Assembly (NCBI RefSeq): GCF_005924265.1
Contig: NZ_VCLB01000003.1
Location: forward strand, 62,001-126,000
Reading direction: 5' to 3'
DNA length: 64,000 nt
Source of the DNA: Martelella lutilitoris
Lineage (GTDB): Bacteria; Pseudomonadota; Alphaproteobacteria; Rhizobiales; Rhizobiaceae
Program-made: the position numbers and the translations under genes
The notes under the pieces: generated by a model
The model's input: the letters and a program-made list of their open reading frames with translations, nothing else
What the model was told of the DNA's origin: nothing
The model's database searches: none
In this document: piece after piece, positions 17,028 through 25,728 of the stretch
Numbering within the stretch: the stretch's first letter is position 1
Layout of the letters: the number at the start of each line of letters is the position of its first letter

Positions 17028-17912
17028 TCAGCCCATCCGTTCCGACGCGTAGGAGCCGGCTGACGGCGGAAAGACAACCGTGCGGTTGCCGTTGACGAAT
17101 ACGCGGTGGTGAATATGGGCATGGATGGCGCGCGCCAGCACCAGCGCCTCGACATCGCGGCCGAGCGCGACATAGTCCTGCGGGCTTTGCGCGTGGGTGA
17201 TGCGCACCGTCTCCTGCTCGATGATCGGGCCTTCGTCGAGATCGGCTGTGACATAATGCGCCGTCGCCCCGATCAGCTTCACGCCGCGCTGATAGGCCTG
17301 CTTGTAGGGGTTCGCGCCCTTGAAGCTTGGCAGGAAGGAATGATGGATATTGATCACCTGCCCGGCCATCTTGCGGCACAGATCGTCGGAGAGGACCTGC
17401 ATGTAGCGCGCCAGCACCACCAATTCGGCCTCCGTCTGGTCGATGAGTTCGAAAAGCCGCGCCTCGGCGGCGGGCTTCGTCTCCTTCGTCACCGGAATGT
17501 GGTAGAAGGGGATGTCATGATTGACGACGAGCTTCTGGTAGTCGAGGTGGTTCGACACCACGCCGACAATGTCGATCGGCAGTGCGCCGATGCGCCAGCG
17601 GTAGAGAAGGTCGTTGAGGCAATGGCCGAAGCGCGAGACCATGATCAGCGTCTTCAACCGGTATTCGCCGTCATGGAAATTGTAGTCCATGTCGAAGGGC
17701 GCGGCGATCGCGGCAAAACCGTCCCTCAACGCTTCAAGCCCGGTTCCGGTCTCGGAGATGAAGCTGATCCTGATGAAGAAGCGACCGGTCTCCAGATCAT
17801 CGAACTGGGAACTGTCGATGATGTTGCAGCCCTCCGCCGCCAGATAGCCGGAAATCGCCGCGACAATGCCGCGCGTTGAAGGGCATGTTACCGTGAGCAC
17901 GAAGTCTTTCAT
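17028..17912 (-). CDS. purU: Formyltetrahydrofolate deformylase
   Basis: A 294-residue enzyme that hydrolyses 10-formyltetrahydrofolate to formate and tetrahydrofolate, balancing one-carbon pools and supplying formate. An N-terminal ACT domain (residues 1-80, starting FVLTVTCPSTRGIVAAISG) senses metabolites; the C-terminal formyltransferase fold has the catalytic set in INIHHSFLPSFKGANPY (Asn/His) and ADLDEGPII (Asp). The length fits the family (280-295). The gene appears monocistronic. In rhizobia purU is often linked to glycine betaine or methyl-group oxidation; betaine-demethylase genes are in this window but about 39 kb away. Confidence 0.95.
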   Translation of the reverse strand: MKDFVLTVTCPSTRGIVAAISGYLAAEGCNIIDSSQFDDLETGRFFIRISFISETGTGLEALRDGFAAIAAPFDMDYNFHDGEYRLKTLIMVSRFGHCLNDLLYRWRIGALPIDIVGVVSNHLDYQKLVVNHDIPFYHIPVTKETKPAAEARLFELIDQTEAELVVLARYMQVLSDDLCRKMAGQVINIHHSFLPSFKGANPYKQAYQRGVKLIGATAHYVTADLDEGPIIEQETVRITHAQSPQDYVALGRDVEALVLARAIHAHIHHRVFVNGNRTVVFPPSAGSYASERMG

Positions 17913-18237
17913 TGTCGTTTCCCGTTCAGTGAGCGCCGGCCGCCGCCCGTTCAGGCAGCCGACCGGTCATAAAGGCTGGCGGGTGCGCTTTCAACCGCCC
18001 GATGAGCCATCAGACTATGTCGCGGCGGTCTCTGCTGTAGCATCCACGACTCAAAGATGCGGATTGCCGCCAATCGCGCCTCTCCGTTTGTTTTCATCCG
18101 CCGGACCGCACACTATCGTTACCGGCAAAGAGGGCGGCTTGACTTCAGCGGGCCCACACGCGCTATAGTCCGATAATAGCTGTCATAACAGGGGCCGACC
18201 CGCCCGAAGGCGGAATGGATGATTGGAGTATCAGTAT

Positions 18238-19350
18238 ATGCGTCGCTTGAGGGGATCCGCGCCATGCCAGTCTTTTATGACAAAGTTCAAGTCGCGGCTG
18301 TCGACCGCAGCCATCGCAGCGACGGCCTTGTCCCTGGCAATGTCATCAACTGCCCTTGCCGCGCAGAACTGTGAAATGACGCTGCACGGGATCAACGTCG
18401 CCGGCGCCGAATTCGGCAAGCCCGGAGACCCTTACGGCCAGGGCTATATCTACCCTTCCGAGGACACGATCGACTCGCTTGCCAAGGACAAGTTCAATGC
18501 CATCCGCCTGCCCTTTCTCTGGGAAAGGCTCCAGCCCTCTTTGAACGGGGTTTTCGACCCGGCGGAAATGGCGCGTATCCAGGCAACGGTCTCCGACGCC
18601 CGCGACAACAACATGGTCGTCATCCTCGATCCGCACAATTATGCGCGCTATCGCGGCCAGGTGATCGGAAGCCCGGATGTTCCGGTCGACGCCTTCGCAG
18701 ATTTCTGGAAGCGGCTCTCGGCCGTCTTCGCCAATGACGATGATATCATCTTCGGCCTGATGAACGAGCCGCACGACATCGAGGCGCCGGAATGGCTGAC
18801 CGCCGCCAACGCGGCGATCGCGGCGATCCGCAATATCGGAGCCGGCAACCTGATCCTCGTTCCGGGCACGGCCTGGACCGGCGCCCATAGCTGGGAACAG
18901 ACCTTCTACGGCCCATCCAATGCCTCGGTGATGACCGGCGTGGTTGACCCTCAGGACTTTTTTGCCTTCGAGGTGCATCAGTATTCCGACGCCGACTATT
19001 CCGGAAAGGCGGATGACTGCAGCCATATCGACGGTGCGGTCGATGCCATCAAGAGCTTCACCGACTGGCTGAACGCCAACGACTACCAGGGATTCCTCGG
19101 CGAGTTCGGCACGTCCGACCAGATCGAATGCCTGCGCGGCCTGAAGCAGATCGTGGACATTATCCAGAACGATCAGAAGGCCTGGATCGGCTGGGCCTAT
19201 TGGGCAAGCGGCGACTGGTGGCCGAAAAACGCGCCGATGATCATCCAGCCGGATCTTCGAAACGGCGGCAGCGCCCAGTTGCGCACGCTTCAGCCCGTGC
19301 TCGCCGGCAATGACATGACCCGCCATGCCTGCAACGGCGAAGGCGACTGA
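18238..19350 (+). CDS. Secreted glycoside hydrolase family 5 (endoglucanase-like)
   Basis: A 370-residue protein with a signal peptide (core [19 protein letters not shown], cleavage before AQNC) followed by one GH5 catalytic domain of about 310 residues. The acid/base Glu is in GLMNEPHDI and the nucleophile Glu in [18 protein letters not shown] near the start of the mature protein and the W-rich [12 protein letters not shown] segment are also GH5-typical. It should cleave beta-1,4-glucan or a related polymer outside the cytoplasm. There is no carbohydrate-binding module. ATG 18238 has GGAG 9 bases upstream; ATG 18277 gives a more compact signal peptide but lacks a binding site. It is monocistronic and meets epmA tail to tail 3 bp later. 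Confidence 0.88.
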   Translation: MRRLRGSAPCQSFMTKFKSRLSTAAIAATALSLAMSSTALAAQNCEMTLHGINVAGAEFGKPGDPYGQGYIYPSEDTIDSLAKDKFNAIRLPFLWERLQPSLNGVFDPAEMARIQATVSDARDNNMVVILDPHNYARYRGQVIGSPDVPVDAFADFWKRLSAVFANDDDIIFGLMNEPHDIEAPEWLTAANAAIAAIRNIGAGNLILVPGTAWTGAHSWEQTFYGPSNASVMTGVVDPQDFFAFEVHQYSDADYSGKADDCSHIDGAVDAIKSFTDWLNANDYQGFLGEFGTSDQIECLRGLKQIVDIIQNDQKAWIGWAYWASGDWWPKNAPMIIQPDLRNGGSAQLRTLQPVLAGNDMTRHACNGEGD

Positions 19351-19353
19351 GCG

Positions 19354-20415
19354 TCACCCGGCAACAGGCGCCCAGAGCACATCCTCGATCCGGCGCGCGC
19401 CGGTTGCGAGCATCACCAGCCGGTCGAAGCCGAGCGCGATGCCGCTTGCCGGCGGCATATGTTCGAGGGCTGAGAGAAAATCCTCGTCGATCGGATAGGT
19501 CTCGTCGTAGATGCGCGCTTTCTCCGCCATATCCGCCTCGAAGCGGCGGCGCTGCTCCTTGGCGTCCGTCAGCTCGCCGAAGCCGTTGGCAAGCTCGACG
19601 CCGCAGACATAGAGCTCGAAGCGTTCGCTGACGCGCGGCTCCTCTTCGCTCTTGCGGGCGAGGGCGGCCTCCGGCGCGGGATAGGCATCGAGCAGCGTGG
19701 CGCGGCCATGGCCGAGCCTTGGTTCGATCTTTTCGACAAGCACGCGCGAAAAAAGGTCCGACCAGCTGTCATCATCGCCATATCGAAGCCCCTTGCCGCT
19801 CATCTGCCCGGCAAGGCCGTCGCGGTCGGTATCGCCATCTGCACCGATCGTGGCGAGTAGATCAATCCCGGCAAAACGCGCGAAGGCCTCGGCAACGCTC
19901 AGCCGCTCGATTTCGGCGAAGGGATCGCAATCACTCCCCCGCCAGGCGAAGCGCTCGGTTCCCGCGGCCCGTGCGGCAAGCGCCAGCAGGGCGGCGCAGT
20001 CGGTAAACAGGCGCGCATAGGGCGCGCGCGCGCGATACCATTCCACCATTGTGAATTCCGGATGATGCAGTGGACCGCGCTCGCGGTTGCGATAGACATG
20101 GGAAAAAGTGACCAGCCGTTCCTCGCCCGCCGTCAGCAGTTTCTTGGCTGCAAATTCCGGCGAGGTGTGCAGGTACATTGGCTTCGCCGCGCCGTCATTG
20201 CCGATCATTGCCGTGGAAAAACCGTGGAGATGGGTTTCGTTGCCGGGCGAGACCTGAAGCGCCGGCAGATCGGCCTCGATGAAACCCTCATCCGCAAACC
20301 AGGCCCGCATCGCACCCATGATCCGGCTGCGCGCCAGAAGCGCCGGCCGCCGGTCGCGGTGCCTGTCGGGCAGCCACCAGGGCGATGACGGAGCAGCGGC
20401 GTTTTCGTCCGGCAT
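19354..20415 (-). CDS. epmA: Elongation factor P--(R)-beta-lysine ligase
   Basis: A 353-residue class II lysyl-tRNA-synthetase paralogue without the anticodon-binding domain; EpmA attaches beta-lysine to a Lys of EF-P. Motif 2 is seen in YRNRERGPLHHPEF and motif 3 in GIALGFDRLVML, with the lysine pocket in LYVCGVELANGFGEL. The ATG at 20415 gives a length close to the family (about 325-350) and has purine-rich sequence upstream; the frame extends further but has no support. It is divergent from efp, the gene for its target, a common rhizobial arrangement. The lysine 2,3-aminomutase EpmB, needed for the beta-lysine form, is not in the window. Confidence 0.93.
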   Translation of the reverse strand: MPDENAAAPSSPWWLPDRHRDRRPALLARSRIMGAMRAWFADEGFIEADLPALQVSPGNETHLHGFSTAMIGNDGAAKPMYLHTSPEFAAKKLLTAGEERLVTFSHVYRNRERGPLHHPEFTMVEWYRARAPYARLFTDCAALLALAARAAGTERFAWRGSDCDPFAEIERLSVAEAFARFAGIDLLATIGADGDTDRDGLAGQMSGKGLRYGDDDSWSDLFSRVLVEKIEPRLGHGRATLLDAYPAPEAALARKSEEEPRVSERFELYVCGVELANGFGELTDAKEQRRRFEADMAEKARIYDETYPIDEDFLSALEHMPPASGIALGFDRLVMLATGARRIEDVLWAPVAG

Positions 20416-20561
20416 ATTTCCTGAAGCCTTTCCTTCCCGTTCGGTGCAATCCGGCGTTTGGCACTGGAATTCAGGGCGGATTTGCGTTAGTCCCGCTCTC
20501 ACGAATTCAATGGGAATGCGCGGTCTATAGATAGTCCCGGCCGCCAAAGCAAGGAAGTCTC

Positions 20562-21131
20562 ATGGTCAAGGTCATTGCCTCATCGCTGCGCAAGGGCAAT
20601 GTCGTCGATGTCGACGGCAAGCTCTATGTCGTTCTTACCGCCCAGAATTTTCACCCCGGCAAGGGCACGCCCGTGACCCAGGTGGACATGCGCCGCATTG
20701 CCGACGGCACCAAGGTTTCGGAACGCTGGAAGACGACCGAGCAGGTGGAGCGGGCCTTCGTCGAGGACACCGACCACACCTTCCTCTATAACGACGCCGA
20801 AGGGTTCCATTTCATGAACCCTCAGACCTACGACCAGCTCACCATGAGCCCGGACGATGTGGGCGATGCCGCCAACTACCTGTCGGAAGGCATGACGGTG
20901 ATCCTGTCGATCCATGAGGGCGTCGCCATCGCGCTGGAGCTGCCGCGCCATGTCACGCTGGAAATCACCGAGACGGAGCCCGTGGTCAAAGGCCAGACGG
21001 CCTCGTCATCTTACAAGCCCGCGATGCTGTCAAACGGCGTGCGCACCATGGTGCCGCCGCATATCGACGCCGGCACCCGCGTGGTGATCCTCACCGAAGA
21101 CGGCTCCTATGTGGAGCGCGCCAAGGACTGA
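20562..21131 (+). CDS. efp: Translation elongation factor P
   Basis: A 189-residue factor that binds between the P and E sites of stalled ribosomes and speeds peptide bonds at polyproline stretches. The three EF-P beta-barrel domains are present: KOW-like domain I (residues 1-65), middle domain II ([18 protein letters not shown]) and C-terminal OB domain III ending GSYVERAKD. The modification site is Lys34 in HPGKGTP, the residue beta-lysylated by EpmA. The gene is divergent from epmA across about 146 bp, so both are probably driven from this shared region. A strong terminator follows directly. Confidence 0.97.
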   Translation: MVKVIASSLRKGNVVDVDGKLYVVLTAQNFHPGKGTPVTQVDMRRIADGTKVSERWKTTEQVERAFVEDTDHTFLYNDAEGFHFMNPQTYDQLTMSPDDVGDAANYLSEGMTVILSIHEGVAIALELPRHVTLEITETEPVVKGQTASSSYKPAMLSNGVRTMVPPHIDAGTRVVILTEDGSYVERAKD

Positions 21132-21154
21132 TGTCCCCTTGTTGCCGATATGAG

Positions 21155-21183
21155 AAAGGCGGGCACAAAGCCCGCCTTTTTTT
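21155..21183 (+). terminator. Rho-independent terminator of efp
   Basis: A 10-bp stem AAAGGCGGGC/GCCCGCCTTT with loop ACAAA is followed by TTTT to 21183. Its position between convergent efp and gabD means it could also affect gabD read-through, but only the plus side has a good T-run. Confidence 0.93.
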
Positions 21184-21190
21184 GTTTTCG

Positions 21191-22675
21191 CTACGCGATG
21201 CCGCCGAGGCAGATATATTTCAGCTCGGTATAGTCATCGAGGCCATATTTGGAGCCTTCGCGGCCGAGGCCTGACTGCTTGACGCCGCCGAAGGGCGCCA
21301 CCTCGGTGGAGATGAGACCCGTGTTGACGCCGACAATGCCGTATTCCAGAGCCTCGGCCACGCGGAAGATCTTCGCCACGTCCGAGGAGAAGAAGTAGGA
21401 GGCAAGGCCAAATTCGGTGTCATTCGCCATGTGGATCACATCCTCCTCGGTCTCGAACCGGAACAACGGCGCGACCGGCCCGAAGGTCTCTTCGCGCGCG
21501 CATTTCATCTCCGGCGTCACGCCGGTCAGCACCGTCGGCTGGAAGAACAGGCCGCCCTTTTCGTGACGCCCGCCGCCGAGCGTGATCTCAGCGCCCTTCG
21601 AAACGGCGTCCTGAATGTGATCCTGCACCTTCTCGACGGCATTCTCGTCGATCATCGGGCCGATATCCATGCCTTCGGCCATGCCGTCTCCGACCTTCAG
21701 ACCCGCCACCCGTTTGGCCAGCTTTTCAGCGAAGGCGTCATAAACGCCGGACTGCACATAAAGACGGTTGGCGCACACGCAGGTCTGCCCGGCATTGCGG
21801 TATTTGGAGGCAATCGCGCCTTCGACGGCGGCATCGAGATCGGCGTCGTCGAACACCATGAAGGGGGCATTGCCGCCAAGCTCCAGCCCGAGCTTCTTGA
21901 TCTGGTCGGCGCCCTGGCGCATCAGGATCCGCCCGACCTCGGTCGAGCCGGTGAAGGTCACCTTGCGCACGCGGTCATCCTCGCTAAAGGCCTTGCCGAC
22001 CATCGAGGAAGAGGTGGCCGTGACCACTGAGAACAGGCCCGCCGGCAGCCCGGCCTGCTCGGCAAGATAGGCCAAAGCGAGAGCGGAAAGCGGCGTCAGC
22101 TGCGCCGGCTTGGAAATGATCGAGCAGCCAGCGGCGAGCGCCGGGGCCATCTTGCGCGCAAGCATCGCATTCGGAAAATTCCACGGCGTGATCGCGCCCA
22201 CGACGCCGACCGGCTGGCGGATGACCATGATGCGCTTGTCGGCCTGGTGGCCGGGAATGATATCGCCATAGGCGCGCTTGGCCTCCTCGCCGAACCACTC
22301 GACATAGGCCGCGCCATAGAGGATCTCGCCGCGCGCCTCAGCCCAGGGCTTGCCCATCTCGACGGTGAGGATCGTTGCCAGGTCATCGGCATTGGCGACC
22401 ATCAGGTCGTAGAGCTTGCGCAGCATCGCCGCGCGCTCCTTGCCGGTCTTTTTCGCCCAGCTCTTCTGCGCCTCGTGCGCGGCTGTGATTGCCCTGTCGA
22501 CATCCTCCCTGCCGCAATCCGGAAGGGTCGCGATCACCTCCCCAGTTGCCGGATTGGTGACGTTGAAGGTCTTGCCGCCGGTTGCGGCCTCCGTCCATTT
22601 TCCGGCGATGAAAGCGCCGGAACGGGCAAGCGTCTTGTCCGTGAGGCGGCTGGTAAGCAGTTCCGATATGGCCAT
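21191..22675 (-). CDS. gabD: NAD(P)-dependent succinate-semialdehyde dehydrogenase
   Basis: A 494-residue aldehyde dehydrogenase that oxidises succinate semialdehyde to succinate, the last step of GABA breakdown. The catalytic Cys is in NAGQTCVCANR and the general-base Glu in LELGGNAPF; the cofactor motif TFTGSTEVGRILM is present. An extra Cys next but one to the catalytic Cys (TCVC) is a feature of GabD enzymes and has been linked to redox regulation. Length and start (ATG at 22675 after CAGGGAG) fit E. coli GabD. No GABA transaminase (gabT) is adjacent. The upstream region is AT-rich with two inverted repeats that look like operator sites. Confidence 0.92.
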   Translation of the reverse strand: MAISELLTSRLTDKTLARSGAFIAGKWTEAATGGKTFNVTNPATGEVIATLPDCGREDVDRAITAAHEAQKSWAKKTGKERAAMLRKLYDLMVANADDLATILTVEMGKPWAEARGEILYGAAYVEWFGEEAKRAYGDIIPGHQADKRIMVIRQPVGVVGAITPWNFPNAMLARKMAPALAAGCSIISKPAQLTPLSALALAYLAEQAGLPAGLFSVVTATSSSMVGKAFSEDDRVRKVTFTGSTEVGRILMRQGADQIKKLGLELGGNAPFMVFDDADLDAAVEGAIASKYRNAGQTCVCANRLYVQSGVYDAFAEKLAKRVAGLKVGDGMAEGMDIGPMIDENAVEKVQDHIQDAVSKGAEITLGGGRHEKGGLFFQPTVLTGVTPEMKCAREETFGPVAPLFRFETEEDVIHMANDTEFGLASYFFSSDVAKIFRVAEALEYGIVGVNTGLISTEVAPFGGVKQSGLGREGSKYGLDDYTELKYICLGGIA

Positions 22676-22770
22676 GGGTCGTCTCCCTGTTTTCTCTTTT
22701 CCTCAACGCCGAACCCGGCGGTCATTGTTCCGGCTCTTCCGGCAAAAGCTCTTGCTTCGACATCTTAACC

Positions 22771-22910
22771 GAAACAGATGCCTCCGCCTTCCTGTAATGC
22801 GTAGAACAGTTATTTAATTATATATATCGGAATATTGTATCAACATAGTAAATTTATAGATGTTGATCATTTGCGGAGCCTTCAAATTTCCGCTAGATGA
22901 CATCTGTTTC
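22771..22910. promoter_or_regulatory. gabD / Lrp-domain divergent control region with nested inverted repeats
   Basis: GAAACAGATG at 22771-22780 and its exact reverse complement at 22901-22910 flank an AT-rich core. Inside, ATCAACAT (22839-22846) and ATGTTGAT (22860-22867) form a second perfect inverted repeat around TAAATTTA. The 293-bp gap between the divergent genes has no open frame of interest. These are candidate regulator sites by symmetry only. Confidence 0.5.
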
Positions 22911-22968
22911 AACAGCCGCGGTCGTGGCTTCTTGCCGCCCGTGCGGGTGACCCCTGTCAGGATAAACC

Positions 22969-23211
22969 ATGCAGACCATTTTCGTGCAGTTCAAATGCCA
23001 TCCCGGCCAGGCCTATGACGTTGCCGACGTTGTCGTGCGCACGCTTGAGGAGACCTCGGAAATCTACTCGACCTCCGGCCACTACGACCTCCTCGCCAAG
23101 TTCTACCTTCCGGCCGAGGTCGATATCGGGCACTTTGTGACGAACCAGCTGCAAACGATCGACGGGGTAAAGGACACTTTCACCCTCGTCACCTTCAAGG
23201 CGTTCAGCTAA
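22969..23211 (+). CDS. Stand-alone Lrp/AsnC ligand-binding (RAM) domain protein
   Basis: An 80-residue protein consisting only of the RAM/ACT-like effector domain of Lrp/AsnC regulators; there is no helix-turn-helix. The beta-alpha-beta layout is visible from TIFVQFKCHPGQAYDVADVV through SGHYDLLAKFYL to the C-terminal DTFTLVTFKAF. Such stand-alone domains form oligomers that bind amino acids and may modify full Lrp proteins. It is divergent from gabD, with a shared intergenic region carrying inverted repeats, so a link to amino-acid status is plausible but inferred. No gene in the window supplies a DNA-binding partner. Confidence 0.88.
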   Translation: MQTIFVQFKCHPGQAYDVADVVVRTLEETSEIYSTSGHYDLLAKFYLPAEVDIGHFVTNQLQTIDGVKDTFTLVTFKAFS

Positions 23212-23222
23212 AAATCAGCGCC

Positions 23223-23252
23223 AGGCCTCTTCCGGCCTCCGCCGGAAAGCCT
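23223..23252. terminator. Stem-loop between convergent Lrp-domain gene and folD
   Basis: Inner stem TTCCGGC/GCCGGAA with loop CTCC and outer AGGC/GCCT pairs fill the 41-bp convergent gap. It lacks a good T-run on either strand; it may end transcription from both sides weakly. Confidence 0.35.
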
Positions 23253-24152
23253 TCAAAAACGCGGCGCCTCAAGACCGGCCGCGCGATAGGCGGCGATCAC
23301 GGTATTGGCCATCAACATGGTGATCGTCATCGGCCCGACGCCGCCGGGAACGGGCGTGATCGCGCCGGCGACGGGTTCGCAGGCGGCGAAATCGACATCG
23401 CCGAGGAGGCGTGTCTTGCCCTCGCCGCGCTCGGGCGCCGGGACGCGGGTGATGCCGACATCGATAACCGTGGCACCGGGCTTCACCCAATCGGCCTTGA
23501 CCATTTCCGCCCTGCCCGTGGCCGCCACCAGAATATCGGCGCTGCGGCAAACGGTCGCCAGATCGGCGGTGCGGGAATGGGCCATGGTGACGGTGGCGTT
23601 CGCCTGCAGCAAAAGCCTCCCCATGGGCTTGCCGAACAGGTTCGAGCGGCCGACGACGACGGCATTTAGGCCAGAGAGGTCATCGCCGTGGATCGAGCGT
23701 ACGAGGATCATAGCCCCGGCGGGCGTGCAGGAAATCAGGCCGGTCTTCAGATCGCCCACGGCAAGCTTGCCGGCATTGACGATCGATAGCCCGTCGACGT
23801 CCTTTTCCGGGCGGATCATCTGGATCACCGGAAACTCGTCAAGATGGCCGGGCAACGGAAGCTGCACGAGAATGCCGTGGATCGCAGGATCGGCATTGAG
23901 TTCGCCGACGACCCTTTCAAGCTCTTCCTGGCTGGTATCGGCATCAAGCGTCACCTGTACCGAATGAAAGCCGCATTCCTTGGCGCGCTTGCCCTTGGCC
24001 GTCACATAGGTATGGCTGGCCGCATCATCGCCGACGATCACGACCGCCAGCCCCGGCACCACGCCCTTGGCGCGTTTCAGTTCGGCCGTGGCCGTCTTGA
24101 CCGTCTCGATCACCCCTGCGGCAATCGCCTTGCCGTCAATGCGTTCTGCCAT
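23253..24152 (-). CDS. folD: Bifunctional methylenetetrahydrofolate dehydrogenase/cyclohydrolase
   Basis: A 299-residue cytoplasmic enzyme that interconverts 5,10-methylene- and 10-formyltetrahydrofolate. The catalytic pair Tyr49 and Lys53 lies in [11 protein letters not shown], the folate segment in [23 protein letters not shown], and the Rossmann motif in [12 protein letters not shown]. The C-terminal family signature [10 protein letters not shown] is intact. Length is normal. It is transcribed alone after the terminator of the ATP synthase operon. Its product is the substrate of PurU, encoded about 5 kb away. Confidence 0.96.
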   Translation of the reverse strand: MAERIDGKAIAAGVIETVKTATAELKRAKGVVPGLAVVIVGDDAASHTYVTAKGKRAKECGFHSVQVTLDADTSQEELERVVGELNADPAIHGILVQLPLPGHLDEFPVIQMIRPEKDVDGLSIVNAGKLAVGDLKTGLISCTPAGAMILVRSIHGDDLSGLNAVVVGRSNLFGKPMGRLLLQANATVTMAHSRTADLATVCRSADILVAATGRAEMVKADWVKPGATVIDVGITRVPAPERGEGKTRLLGDVDFAACEPVAGAITPVPGGVGPMTITMLMANTVIAAYRAAGLEAPRF

Positions 24153-24199
24153 TTGTTCACTCCCGGAAAGTCAATGCCAACGCCCTCGTCTGGGCCCTG

Positions 24200-24233
24200 A
24201 AAACAAAAACGGCAAGCGCCGCAGCGCTTGCCG
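24200..24233 (-). terminator. Rho-independent terminator of the F0 ATP synthase operon
   Basis: A perfect 10-bp stem CGGCAAGCGC/GCGCTTGCCG with a 4-base loop; on the minus strand it is followed by TTTTTGTTTT. It lies 30 bp after the atpF stop. Confidence 0.9.
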
Positions 24234-24263
24234 ATATTCTTCTTCAAAAAGGCATCTGCGCCC

Positions 24264-24749
24264 TCAGTTGAGCCGTGTCTTGACCGAATCGACGGACTTC
24301 GAAAACAGCTTCGACTGAACGGCAGGCGTTGCCTTCTTTTCCAGAACGATGCGGGCCGCTTCAACGGCAACATCGACTGCAGCGCCACGCACGGCCTCGA
24401 TGGCATCATGCTCGGCCTGGCGGATCTTCTGCTCGGAAAAGGCGGTGCGGCGCTCGACATATTCTTCCGTCTTGCGGCGCGCCTCTTCCTTGATCGCCTG
24501 GGCTTCGCGTTCGGCAGCGGCGACGATATCCTTGGCTTCTTCCTCGGCCTCGCGGCGCTTGCGCTGGTAGTCGGCCAAGACGTGCTGGGCCTCCTCGCGC
24601 AGACGCTTGGCTTCCGCCAGTTCGTCGCGAATCTCATCCGCGCGCGAATCGAGCGAGCGCAGCATGATGCCGGGGACCTTGAAATAGGCCACGACGATGA
24701 AGAACAGGATCAGGCCGACAAAGGCATAAAATGTCGCGTCAAGTGCCAT
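24264..24749 (-). CDS. atpF: F0F1 ATP synthase subunit b
   Basis: A 161-residue stator subunit with one N-terminal membrane helix (about residues 7-25, FYAFVGLILFFIVVAYF) and a long charged coiled coil (residues 40-150) that reaches up to F1. It pairs with subunit b' to hold the alpha3beta3 head against rotation. The Ala/Glu/Arg-rich heptads (AKRLREEAQHVLADYQRKRR) are clear. It is the last gene of the operon, 2 bp after the b' gene and followed by a strong terminator. The F1 genes lie elsewhere, as usual in Rhizobiales. Confidence 0.95.
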   Translation of the reverse strand: MALDATFYAFVGLILFFIVVAYFKVPGIMLRSLDSRADEIRDELAEAKRLREEAQHVLADYQRKRREAEEEAKDIVAAAEREAQAIKEEARRKTEEYVERRTAFSEQKIRQAEHDAIEAVRGAAVDVAVEAARIVLEKKATPAVQSKLFSKSVDSVKTRLN

Positions 24750-24751
24750 GA

Positions 24752-25333
24752 TCAGCCCTCCTTGGCCGATGAAACGGCCGCTTCCACGTCGCCCTTGGCC
24801 ACGCGCCCGCCAATGAGGTGGGTCACGATCTGGGCGGCGGTGTCTTCGGCAATGGTCCCGACCTCGGCCAGAGCTTCGGAGCGAACCTTCTCGATCCGGG
24901 CATTGGCTTCGGAAAGCTTCTTGCCAAGCTCGGCTTCAAGCTCGGCCCGTTCGGCCTCGGCTTCGGCGCGCGCCTTTTCGGCGGCAGCCGCCGAAATCGA
25001 ACGCGCTTCATCACGCGCCCGGGCCAATTCCTTTTCATAAGCGGCAATCGCGGCATCGGCCTCGTTGCGCAGCCTTTCGGCTTCGTCCAGGTCCTGGGCG
25101 ATCCGGTCATGCCGATCTTCCAGGATGGAGCCGACGCGCGGAACGATCACCCTCTTCATCACCAGATAGAAGATGCCGAACGTAATGGCCAGCCACAGGA
25201 TCTGCGACGGAAAGGTCACAAAATCAAATGGCGGGAACACCTGTTCTTCGTGATGCTCGAGTTCGGCCAGCGTGGTCTCGGTATGCGCTTCCGCGCCTTC
25301 CGATGTCTGCGCCAGAGCCGGTGTCACAATCAT
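24752..25333 (-). CDS. atpF2: F0F1 ATP synthase subunit b'
   Basis: A 193-residue divergent second b subunit, characteristic of photosynthetic and alphaproteobacterial ATP synthases. It has an N-terminal extension ([20 protein letters not shown]) before the membrane helix at about residues 45-65 ([20 protein letters not shown]), then a long coiled coil ([19 protein letters not shown]). It heterodimerises with subunit b in the peripheral stalk. It sits between the c-subunit gene and atpF; the 80-bp gap to atpE contains two hairpins that may set the relative yield of c and b subunits. Confidence 0.95.
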   Translation of the reverse strand: MIVTPALAQTSEGAEAHTETTLAELEHHEEQVFPPFDFVTFPSQILWLAITFGIFYLVMKRVIVPRVGSILEDRHDRIAQDLDEAERLRNEADAAIAAYEKELARARDEARSISAAAAEKARAEAEAERAELEAELGKKLSEANARIEKVRSEALAEVGTIAEDTAAQIVTHLIGGRVAKGDVEAAVSSAKEG

Positions 25334-25362
25334 GCTCGCCTCCAGAGGTCTTCGATAACGAT

Positions 25363-25421
25363 GTCACGGCGTTCTAACCAAACGCCGTGACCAAAACGTC
25401 AGACCGTTTAAACTTAAACGG
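25363..25421 (-). other. Two intercistronic stem-loops after atpE
   Basis: On the minus-strand message, CCGTTTAA/TTAAACGG (25421-25404) overlaps the atpE stop codon, and 10 bases later a perfect 11-bp stem GTCACGGCGTT/AACGCCGTGAC (25391-25363) with a 7-base loop follows. Neither has a T-run. They probably stabilise or separate the atpE message, whose product is needed in many copies. Confidence 0.55.
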
Positions 25422-25641
25422 CGAAGAGCAGGAGAAGAGCGACGAGCAGCGAGAAGATGCCGAGCGCTTCGGTCACGGCGAAGCCGAAGACCAGGCGGCC
25501 GAACTGGCTGTCGGCTGCAGAGGGGTTACGCAGGGCGCCGGTGAGGTAGTCACCGAAGATGCGGCCCAGACCCATGGAGGTTGCACCCATGCCGAGGCAT
25601 GCAATACCGGCACCAATGAACTTTGCTGCTTCCGCTTCCAT
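25414..25641 (-). CDS. atpE: F0F1 ATP synthase subunit c
   Basis: A 75-residue proteolipid of two membrane helices that forms the rotating c-ring. The first helix is glycine-rich (KFIGAGIACLGMGATSMGLGRIFGDYL); the second carries the proton-binding Glu in FGFAVTEALGIFSLLVALLLLF. The polar loop GALRNPSA contacts F1. Length is typical for alphaproteobacteria. An 8-bp hairpin overlaps its stop codon and an 11-bp hairpin follows. A further 7-bp stem (CGGTCCG/CGGACCG, 25690-25714) lies upstream in the gap to atpB, so this gene is bracketed by RNA structure. Confidence 0.97.
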   Translation of the reverse strand: MEAEAAKFIGAGIACLGMGATSMGLGRIFGDYLTGALRNPSAADSQFGRLVFGFAVTEALGIFSLLVALLLLFAV

Positions 25642-25728
25642 AAAAGAACTCCTTCGAAAGAATGGGTTGTTGCGGCTTAATAGCGATGCCGGTCCGCGCT
25701 GTCCAGCCGGACCGACAGAGTTTATTCC

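Noticed and set aside
22601-22632. GGAAC-N16-CGTG on the plus strand near the gabD start
   Set aside because: The -10 lacks the final T, it lies within gabD and no plus-strand gene starts nearby.
22705-22731. EcfG-like box upstream of gabD (GGAAC...CGTT on the minus strand)
   Set aside because: The spacer is 18 bases, one more than the accepted 16-17, so I do not call it a promoter.
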